Below are positions 8,962-16,569 of a stretch of DNA of 64,000 bases, piece by piece. The notes beneath the pieces were generated by a model. It did no database searches and was not told where the DNA came from. It saw only the letters and a program-made list of their open reading frames with translations. The stretch comes from Verrucomicrobiales bacterium (lineage in GTDB: Bacteria; Verrucomicrobiota; Verrucomicrobiia; Verrucomicrobiales; DEV007), in assembly GCA_030730365.1 (NCBI GenBank), contig JANQVJ010000040.1, positions 23,155-87,154 of the forward strand. Reading direction: 5' to 3'. How positions within the stretch are numbered: the first letter of the stretch is position 1; the number at the start of each line of letters is the position of its first letter. Position numbers and translations under genes: made by a program.

Positions 8962-10944
8962 ATGAAGCGGATCGCTGTTGTCTTTTTACTCTCCATCCTG
9001 CTGCCCGCCATCCTGCTGGCAGTACTTGCGGTGCGCTCGCTTCGTGATCAGGAACTCGTTGTGACGAGCCAGCGCACGCAGCTCTATCAGACGAACTGCG
9101 ACGGGCTTAGTGACCGCATCAATCTTTTCATGAACGATGTCCGGTTTTTTCATGGGCAGCTCGTCGATGAACTGGTGGGGCAGGGGGACGGGGAGCTGGT
9201 GGAAAATTTTGACGATATCCTCCGTTCACGCTGGAGCCAGGCCGCCGCGGCTGCTGTGGTCTCGGACGAAGGAGTCATTCTCTCACCTCTTGCCGCACCG
9301 GGCAGCCGGGGTGAGGCATTTTTCAGAGACCACGCCGACTTCCTGACGAACCGTCGTGTCGTTGAGGTCTATCAGGCACCACGTCTCCTCGGTGCGCAGA
9401 TCGAGCTCGATAAAGAGACTGCCGTTTCCAAAAAGGAGGAGCCACTCAGCAAGGCCACATCAAGTGCGGCCCCGCAAAAATGGAAAGTAGGTCTCGCCGA
9501 AAAACGAAACGAGGTCTCCGCCGCTCCTCCTCCGGCGGCTGCGCCAATGGCGGCGGCGGCTTCATCCGAATCTGAGAACCTGGCGATCCCGGCGGAGTCC
9601 CCGGCACCCGCGGGCAGTCTCTCCGCTTCGAAGGAAGATGCATCCCGGCTCGAGTTTCGCCCCCGCAATGTCATGCCGATGCAGCAGCGTCGCATGGATG
9701 ATGTCATCGGCGATCAGAGCGAGAAATCGTTCGAAAGCGTTTCCAGACGTTCCAATTTCTCCAGTCTCAGCCCTGCCGCAGTGAAGCTCGAGGAAGTCAC
9801 CTCCGAGGAAAACGAAGGGGCCGTGAGCAGGCTCATCGACGGCGAGCTCCACGTCCTCCTCTGGAAACGTCACCCCCTGCGCCCCGGTCTCACCTTCTGG
9901 ACCGAACTCGATCTGGCCGCGATTCGCACCGATTTGGCCGGACTCTTTTCCGGGAATCTCACCAGTAGCGCACCGAACGGCGTCTCCTTTGCCCTCCTTG
10001 ATTCCGCCGGCGAAGTGGTCGCCGTGACCGAGCCCGGGTTCACGACCGACTGGAGCACGCCCTTCGTCGCCTCTGAGGTCGGGCAGATTCTCCCGCGCTG
10101 GGAGGTCGCCGCCTACCTCCTCGATCCCGCTTCGCTCAACGCCTCAGCGCGGACGATACGGCTCACGCTCTCGCTCCTCATTCTGACTCTGCTAGGCGCG
10201 GTCGCGAGCGGCAGCTATCTCATCCTGCGATCGGTGAACGAAGAGATGCGGATCGCTTCGCAAAAGACCGATTTTGTCAGCAATGTCAGTCACGAGCTGA
10301 AGACGCCGCTCACCTCCATCCGCATGTTTTCCGAACTGCTGCGTGATGCTGAGAATCCGGACCCTGACAAAACCAGGCAATACTCGGGCGTCATCAGCAA
10401 AGAGGCTGCCCGTCTTTCCCGGCTCATCAACCGGCTTCTCGATTTTTCCCGACTCGACCGCGGTGAGTTGCAGTTGCGTTCCGAGCGATTAGATCTCGCC
10501 GGGCTCGCGCGGGAGACCGTGACCGATTACCGCCCCCAACTCGAAGCGGTCGGCATGAGCGTGCGCCTCACCGCTCCAGACGGATGCGGCCCCGCCGTCT
10601 CGGTGGATCGCGACGCCCTCTCGCAGGTGATCGTGAACTTGCTCTCCAATGCGGGAAAATACGCGGCTGCGGGCGGCGAGGTCGTCGTCGATGTCGCCAC
10701 GGTCGGAGATCGTGTCTGCCTCTCTGTCACGGATCATGGCCCTGGCATTCCCCGCCCGCATCAGCGCCGCATCTTTGAAAAATTCTACCGCATTGACGAC
10801 TCCATCACTTCGGGCGTCGAGGGCTCGGGGATAGGTCTCGCCCTCTGCCGCCAGATCGCCGAACTGCATGACGGAACGATACGCTACGAGGCAGGCGAAG
10901 GCGGCGGCAGCACCTTCGTGATTGAACTTCCCCTCGCTACCTGA
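8962..10944 (+). CDS. sensor histidine kinase
   Basis: A 660-residue membrane kinase. One helix lies at about residues 4-24 and a second at about 401-423, enclosing an unusually long sensor region of about 375 residues. Within it residues 150-225 are Ala/Pro/Ser/Lys-rich and probably disordered. The kinase core is complete: phospho-acceptor His444 in VSHELKTPLTS, N box NLLSNAGKYA near 559, G1 DHGPGIP near 591, F box IFEKFYR and G2 GSGIGLALC near 621. It belongs to the PhoR/ResE-like group (HisKA plus HATPase_c). It is cotranscribed with the response regulator starting 3 bases after its stop codon. Confidence 0.95.
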   Translation: MKRIAVVFLLSILLPAILLAVLAVRSLRDQELVVTSQRTQLYQTNCDGLSDRINLFMNDVRFFHGQLVDELVGQGDGELVENFDDILRSRWSQAAAAAVVSDEGVILSPLAAPGSRGEAFFRDHADFLTNRRVVEVYQAPRLLGAQIELDKETAVSKKEEPLSKATSSAAPQKWKVGLAEKRNEVSAAPPPAAAPMAAAASSESENLAIPAESPAPAGSLSASKEDASRLEFRPRNVMPMQQRRMDDVIGDQSEKSFESVSRRSNFSSLSPAAVKLEEVTSEENEGAVSRLIDGELHVLLWKRHPLRPGLTFWTELDLAAIRTDLAGLFSGNLTSSAPNGVSFALLDSAGEVVAVTEPGFTTDWSTPFVASEVGQILPRWEVAAYLLDPASLNASARTIRLTLSLLILTLLGAVASGSYLILRSVNEEMRIASQKTDFVSNVSHELKTPLTSIRMFSELLRDAENPDPDKTRQYSGVISKEAARLSRLINRLLDFSRLDRGELQLRSERLDLAGLARETVTDYRPQLEAVGMSVRLTAPDGCGPAVSVDRDALSQVIVNLLSNAGKYAAAGGEVVVDVATVGDRVCLSVTDHGPGIPRPHQRRIFEKFYRIDDSITSGVEGSGIGLALCRQIAELHDGTIRYEAGEGGGSTFVIELPLAT

Positions 10945-10947
10945 CCC

Positions 10948-11664
10948 ATGAGCCACTCCGAGATCACCCTTTTTGTCGTTGAAGACGATCCCAGCATCCG
11001 TTTCGGTCTCGAGGAAGTCCTGCGGGGCGCTGGCTACCTCGTTCACTCCTGCGGGGGCGGTGCCGATGCTCTGCAGGAAATCGCAGCCCATCTCCCCGAC
11101 CTCCTCGTTCTCGACGTGATGCTGCCCGGCGTGAGTGGCTACGAGATCGCGCGGCAACTCCGCAAGACCGGATGTCGCATCCCCATTCTCATGCTCACTG
11201 CGAAAGGGCAGGAAATCGACAAGGTCGTCGGACTAAACGCGGGGGCTGATGACTACGTCACGAAACCCTTCGGAATCAACGAACTCATCGCCCGCATCGA
11301 AGCACTCCTGCGTCGATCGCGGAACTGGGGCGTGCCGTCCGGTGCGGTCTCTGAATCTTCCGACCCGGTCTCCATCGAAGTAGGCCGCGCCAGGATCGAT
11401 CCCTCCGCCTACGAGGTCACCATCGGCGACACCGTTGTTCCCCTGACGCCGCGCGAGATGGAGCTCATCGGATTTCTCCACCAGCATCGCGGCCGCGTTC
11501 TCAGTCGCGACCGCATCCTTGAAGTCGTCTGGGGCGTGAAATACTTCGGCACGACAAGAGCCCTCGACCAATGCGTCGCCCAGGTGCGGAAAAAGATCGG
11601 CGACGACGGCAGGACTCCCGAGTTCCTCCTGACGGTGCACGGGGTGGGGTATAAGCTGGTGTGA
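10948..11664 (+). CDS. OmpR/PhoB-family response regulator
   Basis: A 238-residue transcription regulator with an N-terminal receiver domain (acidic pair VVEDD, phospho-acceptor Asp in LLVLDVMLPG, conserved Thr in MLTAKG and Lys in YVTKPF) and a C-terminal winged helix ending with LLTVHGVGYKLV. The preceding stop codon is 3 bases away, so it is the partner of the histidine kinase. OmpR-family regulators bind tandem 11-bp half-sites; such an array lies at 7418-7456. Direct control of that site is a hypothesis. Confidence 0.95.
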   Translation: MSHSEITLFVVEDDPSIRFGLEEVLRGAGYLVHSCGGGADALQEIAAHLPDLLVLDVMLPGVSGYEIARQLRKTGCRIPILMLTAKGQEIDKVVGLNAGADDYVTKPFGINELIARIEALLRRSRNWGVPSGAVSESSDPVSIEVGRARIDPSAYEVTIGDTVVPLTPREMELIGFLHQHRGRVLSRDRILEVVWGVKYFGTTRALDQCVAQVRKKIGDDGRTPEFLLTVHGVGYKLV

Positions 11665-11713
11665 GGGGAACAAACTTGAATTGCCTGCATTCATAGAGAA
11701 AATTACCTGCACC

Positions 11714-11962
11714 ATGAACAGCGAGTTCACGATTCGGTCCGTTCCTCCTGAAGTGGACCTGGCTCTTCGCATTCGCGCCGAACGGGAGGGGAAGAGCCTG
11801 AATGCCGTTGTCCTTGAGATCCTGGCTGACGGTCTCGATTTGGATGGTGCGGCGGGGGAATACCACGACCTTGACGATCTGGTCGGGAGTTGGAAAGAGG
11901 ATCCCGAGTTTGACGCTGCCTTAGCCAAGTTTGAGAAGATCGACGATGATGACTGGAAATGA
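11714..11962 (+). CDS. ribbon-helix-helix antitoxin, FitA-like (orphan)
   Basis: An 82-residue protein from the ATG at 11714; an upstream TTG at 11681 would add 11 residues but is less likely. The N-terminal pattern FTIRSVPPEVDLALRIRAE followed by GKSLNAVVLEILADG is the FitA/Arc-type ribbon-helix-helix DNA-binding fold. The C-terminal acidic part (DLDDLVGSWKEDPEFDAAL) is the usual toxin-binding tail. A PIN toxin normally follows, but the overlapping ATG reads only five codons (MKVIS) before a stop, so the toxin is lost or decayed. Confidence 0.75.
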   Translation: MNSEFTIRSVPPEVDLALRIRAEREGKSLNAVVLEILADGLDLDGAAGEYHDLDDLVGSWKEDPEFDAALAKFEKIDDDDWK

Positions 11963-12195
11963 AGGTCATATCTTGATGCGAGAGGAGCTACGAGGTTGCT
12001 CGCGGCGAACTCAGGGCCGGATTTGCCGCCGGAAATCGGAACGATGAGAATCTTCTGATCCTTCGACGTTTTCTTCAGAGTCCGCGCTTGCCGTTCAGCA
12101 CAATTTGCCCCTTTGCACCTCGGGCGCCCATTTTGATCACGTGCCGGGGCTGATTCGATGTTGATGGGGCTGAACCGATTCCGGATCTGTCGGCT
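11959..12195 (+). other. gap after orphan antitoxin, possible toxin remnant
   Basis: About 230 bases with no convincing gene. An ATGA overlap at 11959 begins the five-codon frame MKVIS-stop, where a VapC/FitB toxin would be expected to begin. In the next frame a run of about 28 codons reads LDARGATRLLAANSG and then PPEIGTMRIF before a stop. This may be a frameshifted remnant, but I could not match it to a PIN domain with confidence. Confidence 0.3.
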
Positions 12196-12591
12196 TCATG
12201 TGAGCAACTCCAGATCGGGAAAATACCGCCGCAAATAGCCCCGGTCGATTGCGGCGAGACGTTCGGCTTGCATCGTGGCGTGAGCGGCGATGAGAAAATC
12301 GGGCAAAAGATGAAGGCGAGGGCCTCCTTCCCGGCGATAGCGCAGAAAAATTTGGCCGGCAAGGTAGGCGGAATCCGGCGAGATCACATCATAGACCAGG
12401 TTGAGTCTATCAAGGTCGGCAAGGGCTGAGTCCGAACTGGGATAGGCCACTGAATATTCCGCAAAAGCCACCGGAGAGATCAGAAGCTGTCCTTCGGACG
12501 ATGCCTCCTGGAGTTTGTCCCGCCAGAGTTCCCAGCCGGCTTGTTTGCGGTAGAGCTGGATGAGTATCGAGCTGTCGAGAGCGGTACGCAT
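12196..12591 (-). CDS. PIN-domain toxin (VapC-like)
   Basis: A 131-residue protein from the ATG at 12591. An earlier GTG would run into the antitoxin gene, so the shorter form is chosen. PIN features are the N-terminal strand ALDSSILIQLY with the first acidic residue, FAEYSVAYPS with the second, and LLPDFLIAAHA with the third; the end IDRGYLRRYFPDLELL has the fourth Asp region. The likely function is an RNase acting on tRNA or rRNA, neutralised by the upstream AbrB-type antitoxin 13 bases away. Confidence 0.85.
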   Translation of the reverse strand: MRTALDSSILIQLYRKQAGWELWRDKLQEASSEGQLLISPVAFAEYSVAYPSSDSALADLDRLNLVYDVISPDSAYLAGQIFLRYRREGGPRLHLLPDFLIAAHATMQAERLAAIDRGYLRRYFPDLELLT

Positions 12592-12604
12592 GGCGGGGCT
12601 TTCG

Positions 12605-12856
12605 CTATTCAGCAGCAGGGGGAAGTTCGACCGGACCACGCAAGTCCTCCATCACCTCCATGATATCGAGACCTTCCCAGGGGTCTACCGCTTCCTGCCC
12701 GAACGCGTTCCACGCCTCGGTGCTGATCGTTTTTGACGCTTTTAGAAAGGGGGCTGACTCGTCGAAATCAAGAGTGTCTCCGGCCTTCAAGTGAAGTTTC
12801 AAGCGGATCGGGAGCGGGATCGTGATTTGCCCCTTGCTGGTGAGTGTCGCCTTCAT
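12605..12856 (-). CDS. AbrB/SpoVT-type antitoxin
   Basis: An 83-residue protein with the swapped-hairpin AbrB start MKATLTSKGQITIPLPIRLK followed by LKAGDTLDFD, the classic MazE/VapB-type DNA-binding fold. The C-terminal part would wrap the PIN toxin. It is the first gene of the pair. Upstream are two copies of AAGTAAGGAA spaced 13 bp apart (12890-12912), a probable autoregulatory operator. Confidence 0.88.
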   Translation of the reverse strand: MKATLTSKGQITIPLPIRLKLHLKAGDTLDFDESAPFLKASKTISTEAWNAFGQEAVDPWEGLDIMEVMEDLRGPVELPPAAE

Positions 12857-12889
12857 CAGGACAAGATACTACGATCCTGTAATGACGAC

Positions 12890-12912
12890 AAGTAAGGAAT
12901 AAAAGTAAGGAA
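12890..12912. promoter_or_regulatory. direct repeat AAGTAAGGAA x2 upstream of antitoxin
   Basis: Identical 10-mers at 12890-12899 and 12903-12912, centres 13 bp apart, lie 34 bases before the AbrB-type antitoxin start. They are a candidate operator for autorepression by the toxin-antitoxin complex. No protein-binding evidence is available. Confidence 0.45.
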
Positions 12913-12941
12913 ATTCGACCCCGCCGGCCAAAAAATTCCGT

Positions 12942-13328
12942 TCACCATAAGCTCCGAAATCCAGTATCAGCAAAAAAAGGATCTTTTGTCACGACCGTGA
13001 GATCGTGAATCCGGGACTGCGCGGCGATGAGGCGGTCAAAGGGATCCCGATGGGGGCTTTTGATGGTGGCGGCGCAAACGGTTTCCTCCAGTCCGAGCGG
13101 TAAAACCTGCCACCCTTCGCGCCGCACCTCTCCCGGCAGATCGACGAGCAAGGCGTGAGGAACTTCCAGTTTTCCGGTGCGGACTTTCTGGAAAATCTCA
13201 TAGCCCGAAATGGCGCTGAACAAGATTTCGGCATCAGGATCCGAAAGGCTGAGTCTGGCGGTCTCGCTGAGTTCCGGTGAGTCTCCCCACCACCAGAGAG
13301 CCGTATGCGTGTCGAGGAGCAGTCTCAT
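12942..13328 (-). CDS. PIN-domain toxin (COG3744-like)
   Basis: A 128-residue PIN-domain protein. It shows the usual order of acidic sites: MRLLLDTHTALWW, ISGYEIFQKV, RDPFDRLIAAQ and the end VTKDPFFADTGFR. This subgroup of short PIN toxins pairs with Phd/YefM antitoxins. Its start ATG overlaps the stop of the antitoxin gene by four bases (ATGA), indicating translational coupling. Confidence 0.9.
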   Translation of the reverse strand: MRLLLDTHTALWWWGDSPELSETARLSLSDPDAEILFSAISGYEIFQKVRTGKLEVPHALLVDLPGEVRREGWQVLPLGLEETVCAATIKSPHRDPFDRLIAAQSRIHDLTVVTKDPFFADTGFRSLW

Positions 13329-13582
13329 CTTTCCAGTTCAGGAGACCCTTCCCAGGCGGCAAGGTCGGCTTCGGCGAGGGGTTCAAAAAAGGCTGCAGTG
13401 ACCTTTAACGATCCGGCAAATCTGCCGGGGCGTCGGACGATTCGGGCGTCGGCGACGGGCGTCAGGCGCACTTTTGGGGTCCCCGCCTTGGCAATGATGA
13501 TTTCCTCTCCCCGCTCCGCCCGCTCGATGAGGCGGGAGAGATGCGTCTTGGCTTCGTGGATGTTTACGGTGGTGGAGGACAT
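13325..13582 (-). CDS. Phd/YefM-type antitoxin
   Basis: An 85-residue protein with the Phd/YefM fold: TTVNIHEAKTHLSRLIERAE followed by GEEIIIAKAGTPKVRLTPV, the standard start of PIN-partner antitoxins. The C-terminal stretch (GSLKVTAAFFEPL) is the toxin-neutralising segment. The transcript is probably leaderless or nearly so: a promoter-like TTGACT-N16-TTTAAC ends only 7 bases from the start codon. Confidence 0.9.
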   Translation of the reverse strand: MSSTTVNIHEAKTHLSRLIERAERGEEIIIAKAGTPKVRLTPVADARIVRRPGRFAGSLKVTAAFFEPLAEADLAAWEGSPELER

Positions 13583-13589
13583 GGGGAAA

Positions 13590-13617
13590 GTTAAACTAAG
13601 TCATCGGACTAAGTCAA
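13590..13617 (-). promoter_or_regulatory. promoter with overlapping TGACTTAGT direct repeats
   Basis: On the minus strand a -35-like TTGACT (13612-13617) and -10-like TTTAAC (13590-13595) are separated by 16 bases. Two copies of TGACTTAGT (13608-13616 and 13595-13603) spaced 13 bp overlap these boxes, so binding there would block transcription of the Phd/PIN pair. Typical of autoregulated toxin-antitoxin operons; function inferred. Confidence 0.5.
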
Positions 13618-13631
13618 GAGCTCTCTCACCC

Positions 13632-15554
13632 TCACCGTCCCGCCGCCTCTTCCACCGCCTCGGCTTCCTGCTCTTCCTCTTCCTCGTCATCGTGAAAATA
13701 CTCCACGGGGCGATAGAGTTTTGCGACGATGAGGAAGAGAAAAGCGGCGGCGAGCATGAGCCCGCTGAAGAACCAGAAGTAGGCGGCACCCTCGAGCTTG
13801 ACCTGGCCTCCGACGAAATACTCGCGGGAGACCGAGGGCCCCTTGGCGGCGGCTTCGGCTTCGGTGGGGAGACCGAGTTGTTGCCTCCGCGTATCGAGCC
13901 AGGTCTGTTCGGGGTGGAGACGATCGAAGAAGCGCGCCAGGGCAGAGGGCTCACGCAACACGGGACGGTCGATCACGAGGATCGCACCCTGATCCCACGG
14001 GGTGGTCAATTTTTCATCCGGGCCGGAGCTCCAGATCCGCAGCCGATTACGATTGATAAGGCGGTAGTGATACGGGTTGCCCCAGGGGTCGAGGACGGCC
14101 GAGGCGATTTTCTCGCCTGCTGACTGGGTCGGGGAGGTAAACTGATTTTCCTCGATCTGCGCCGTGACTGTGCTGAGCACTTCGTCGAGCGGTTCGCGTC
14201 CGCGGAAGCGCAAGTCAGTGCGTTTGCCTCCGGCGTCGAAGGTCATGACGATGTCGTCATTCGTCCCGACCGTTCCGTCGTAGCCGCCATGCGAGGCCTC
14301 GCTCCCGACGGCGCTGACTCCGGCGATGGGATCTTCGACCTGGATGAAGTGATTGATCTGAGCGGTGACCTGATTTCCCAGCGACACGCCGACGAGCCAC
14401 AGGGACATGATGACAGACTTCATCGCCTTCGGCGCCTGAGTGTAGCTGAACTCCAGGCTGACGATAGAGACCATCACCTCCGCTGCCGTGAGCGCGACAT
14501 AACCGACGAGCTGCCAAGAGATGGACGGGGTTTCTCCCGCATCGATTTTCATCTGGGCGATCGCGACGAGGACGAAGGAAAAGACCATGATGAACAAGCC
14601 GATCGCAATTTTACGCAGCGGCGTGAGCGGATAGAAGCGGTCAATGAACGGATAGATCACATAGGAGAAAAGCGGGATGAATGTCAGGATCAAAATGGGA
14701 TTGAGCGCCTGGATCTGACTTGGCAGCCACTCCACCCCGAGGAAGTTCAGGTCCATGTTTTCCGCCTGGAGTACCCACGAGGAACCGCTCTGGTCAAAGA
14801 GGGCCCAGAAGACGGCGACGAAAAGATAGATGGTGCAGAGTTTCCCGATGGCCTTGAGGCCGGGTCCGCTCGCGAGCTCGCGGAGGAACGATCCGCCCTG
14901 TGCCGGAATGTGAACGAACTTCCAGCGCCCCATCCAGAAGACGAGGGTGGCGAGAGCCATGAGGAATCCCGGAACCCCAAAGGCCCAGTGCGGTCCATAC
15001 CACTCCAGCAGCCAGGGCGTGAGCAGGGTCGAGACGAAGGCCCCGAGATTGATGGACCAGTAGAACCAGTTGAAAATGCGGGGGATGAGATCGCGATTGA
15101 GCTGTCCGAACTGATCCCCGACATGGGCCGAGACGCAGGGCTTGATCCCGCCCGAGCCGATCGCGATGAGCCACAGCCCCGCCACGAGCCAGGTGCCGGC
15201 TTCGCCCGCGAGCCCCATCAGGGCGAGAGCTCCGTGGCCGAGGCAGTAGACAATCGAGAGCGCCATGATAATGCGGTATTTTCCGAAGAAAAGATCCGCG
15301 AGGAGGGCCCCGACGATGGGGGTGAGGTAGACGAGAGAAACGAACTGGTGGAAATGCTCGGTGGCCTCGGCATCGCTCATGCGCTCGCCGACCGAGTTCC
15401 CCATGAGCCAGAGGTAGTTCACCATGAAGACCGTGAGAATGGTCCGCATGCCGTAGAAGCTGAAACGCTCCGCCGCCTCGTTGCCGATGATGTAGGGAAT
15501 GCCCGGAGGCATTCCCGATGTCTGGATGGCGGTGGAGGCGTAGGGGCGGCTCAT
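13632..15554 (-). CDS. POT-family peptide transporter with inserted pseudopilin-like domain
   Basis: A 640-residue proton-coupled oligopeptide transporter (major facilitator superfamily). N-terminal family marks are [15 protein letters not shown] and [26 protein letters not shown] is the PTR2 signature. About 12 membrane helices lie before residue 405, and the last at about 588-612. Between them is a hydrophilic insertion of about 180 residues: [12 protein letters not shown] (424-435) followed by [12 protein letters not shown] (487-498) and WSSGPDEKL, which matches the C-terminal part of type II secretion pseudopilin GspG. The tail is acidic (EEEEEQE). Likely substrates are di- and tripeptides. 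The function of the insertion is unknown. Confidence 0.92.
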   Translation of the reverse strand: MSRPYASTAIQTSGMPPGIPYIIGNEAAERFSFYGMRTILTVFMVNYLWLMGNSVGERMSDAEATEHFHQFVSLVYLTPIVGALLADLFFGKYRIIMALSIVYCLGHGALALMGLAGEAGTWLVAGLWLIAIGSGGIKPCVSAHVGDQFGQLNRDLIPRIFNWFYWSINLGAFVSTLLTPWLLEWYGPHWAFGVPGFLMALATLVFWMGRWKFVHIPAQGGSFLRELASGPGLKAIGKLCTIYLFVAVFWALFDQSGSSWVLQAENMDLNFLGVEWLPSQIQALNPILILTFIPLFSYVIYPFIDRFYPLTPLRKIAIGLFIMVFSFVLVAIAQMKIDAGETPSISWQLVGYVALTAAEVMVSIVSLEFSYTQAPKAMKSVIMSLWLVGVSLGNQVTAQINHFIQVEDPIAGVSAVGSEASHGGYDGTVGTNDDIVMTFDAGGKRTDLRFRGREPLDEVLSTVTAQIEENQFTSPTQSAGEKIASAVLDPWGNPYHYRLINRNRLRIWSSGPDEKLTTPWDQGAILVIDRPVLREPSALARFFDRLHPEQTWLDTRRQQLGLPTEAEAAAKGPSVSREYFVGGQVKLEGAAYFWFFSGLMLAAAFLFLIVAKLYRPVEYFHDDEEEEEQEAEAVEEAAGR

Positions 15555-15579
15555 GGGTCAAGAGTCGAAGCGCAGCTAC

Positions 15580-16569
15580 TCACCCCTCGATCGTCTTTCT
15601 CGCCCAGGCCGCGGATCCCATGACGCCGGCGTCTTCTTCGAGTTCGGCGGTGACGATTTTGAAGCTCTTTTTGTAAGGGCCCAGAACACGATCCTGAGCG
15701 GATTTCCTGACCGTCTCGAGGTAGAGCTCGGGCATCGCTTCGACGAGGCCGCCGCCGAGGACGATGACGTCGGGAGCGAGGAGGTGCACGACCGTGGCGA
15801 CGCCGCAGCCTAGTAGGGTCGCAGCGCGGCGGACGATGTCTTCAATGGCGGTATCACCGGCCTCGATAGACTTGGCGAGGGCGCCGCTCGTGATTTTGGA
15901 GATATCCGTGCCGCAGGCCTTGAGCAAGTGCGGAGCCTGACCGCGGTAGGCGGCGCGGGCCGCTTCGGCCGCAATCTTGAGGCGCGAACATTCGGTCTCG
16001 AGGGTGGTGCCGTCTTCGCCCTTGCCCGAGGTCTCTGGGAAAAGCGGGATGTGCCCCAGTTCCATGCACGAAAGGTAGGCTCCTTGGAGAAGTCGTCCGT
16101 TGATCACCGCTCCGGCACCTATGCCGGTTCCGGGGAAAATGCCGACAGCACAGCGGGCTCCGCGGGCGGCTCCCTCGGTGTATTCGGCGTAGACGCCTGC
16201 ATCGACGTCGTTGCAAACCACGGTGCGGCAGCCGAAGGCCTTGCCGAGGTGAGCCTCGACGGGGACTTTGCTCCAGCCGAGATTAGGGGCCTCGACGATC
16301 TCGCCTTTTTCAGGATTGATGGGGCCGGGGCAACCCACGCCGATTCCGGCGATCTGGCCGGGCTGGGCTCCGGCATCGACGAGGGCTTCCTCGATGAGCG
16401 TGACCATGCGGGCGAGGCCGGTTTTGGCCCCTTTCGCTCCAAGTGTTTTCTGTTTTGCCCGGCCGAGGGTTTGGTAGTCATCGTTGAAGACTTTGGCGAG
16501 CATCTTGGTGCCGCCGAGGTCGAATCCGACCCAGACGCGCCCGGGGTAGGGTGCCTTCTTTTTGTTCAT
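15580..16569 (-). CDS. ROK-family sugar kinase (glucokinase-like)
   Basis: A 329-residue protein from the ATG at 16569, which shares one base with the stop of dxr (TGATG), so the two are translationally coupled. ROK marks are FDLGGTKMLAKVF near the start (phosphate loop), GVGCPGPINPEKGEI, and the ATP-binding GIFPGTGIGAGAVING. The family zinc motif (CxCGxxGCxE) is missing: the stretch after ELGHIPLF reads PETSGKGEDGTTLETECSR. It probably phosphorylates glucose or another hexose. Co-occurrence with dxr has no obvious pathway logic. Confidence 0.9.
   Translation of the reverse strand: MNKKKAPYPGRVWVGFDLGGTKMLAKVFNDDYQTLGRAKQKTLGAKGAKTGLARMVTLIEEALVDAGAQPGQIAGIGVGCPGPINPEKGEIVEAPNLGWSKVPVEAHLGKAFGCRTVVCNDVDAGVYAEYTEGAARGARCAVGIFPGTGIGAGAVINGRLLQGAYLSCMELGHIPLFPETSGKGEDGTTLETECSRLKIAAEAARAAYRGQAPHLLKACGTDISKITSGALAKSIEAGDTAIEDIVRRAATLLGCGVATVVHLLAPDVIVLGGGLVEAMPELYLETVRKSAQDRVLGPYKKSFKIVTAELEEDAGVMGSAAWARKTIEG

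Noticed and set aside
9372-9707. Frames opposite the low-complexity part of the histidine kinase
   Set aside because: Produced by the Ala/Pro/Ser-rich codons of the sensor region.
14289-15623. 444-codon open frame opposite the POT transporter
   Set aside because: Highly charged sequence typical of the reverse of membrane-protein codons; the POT gene is clear.
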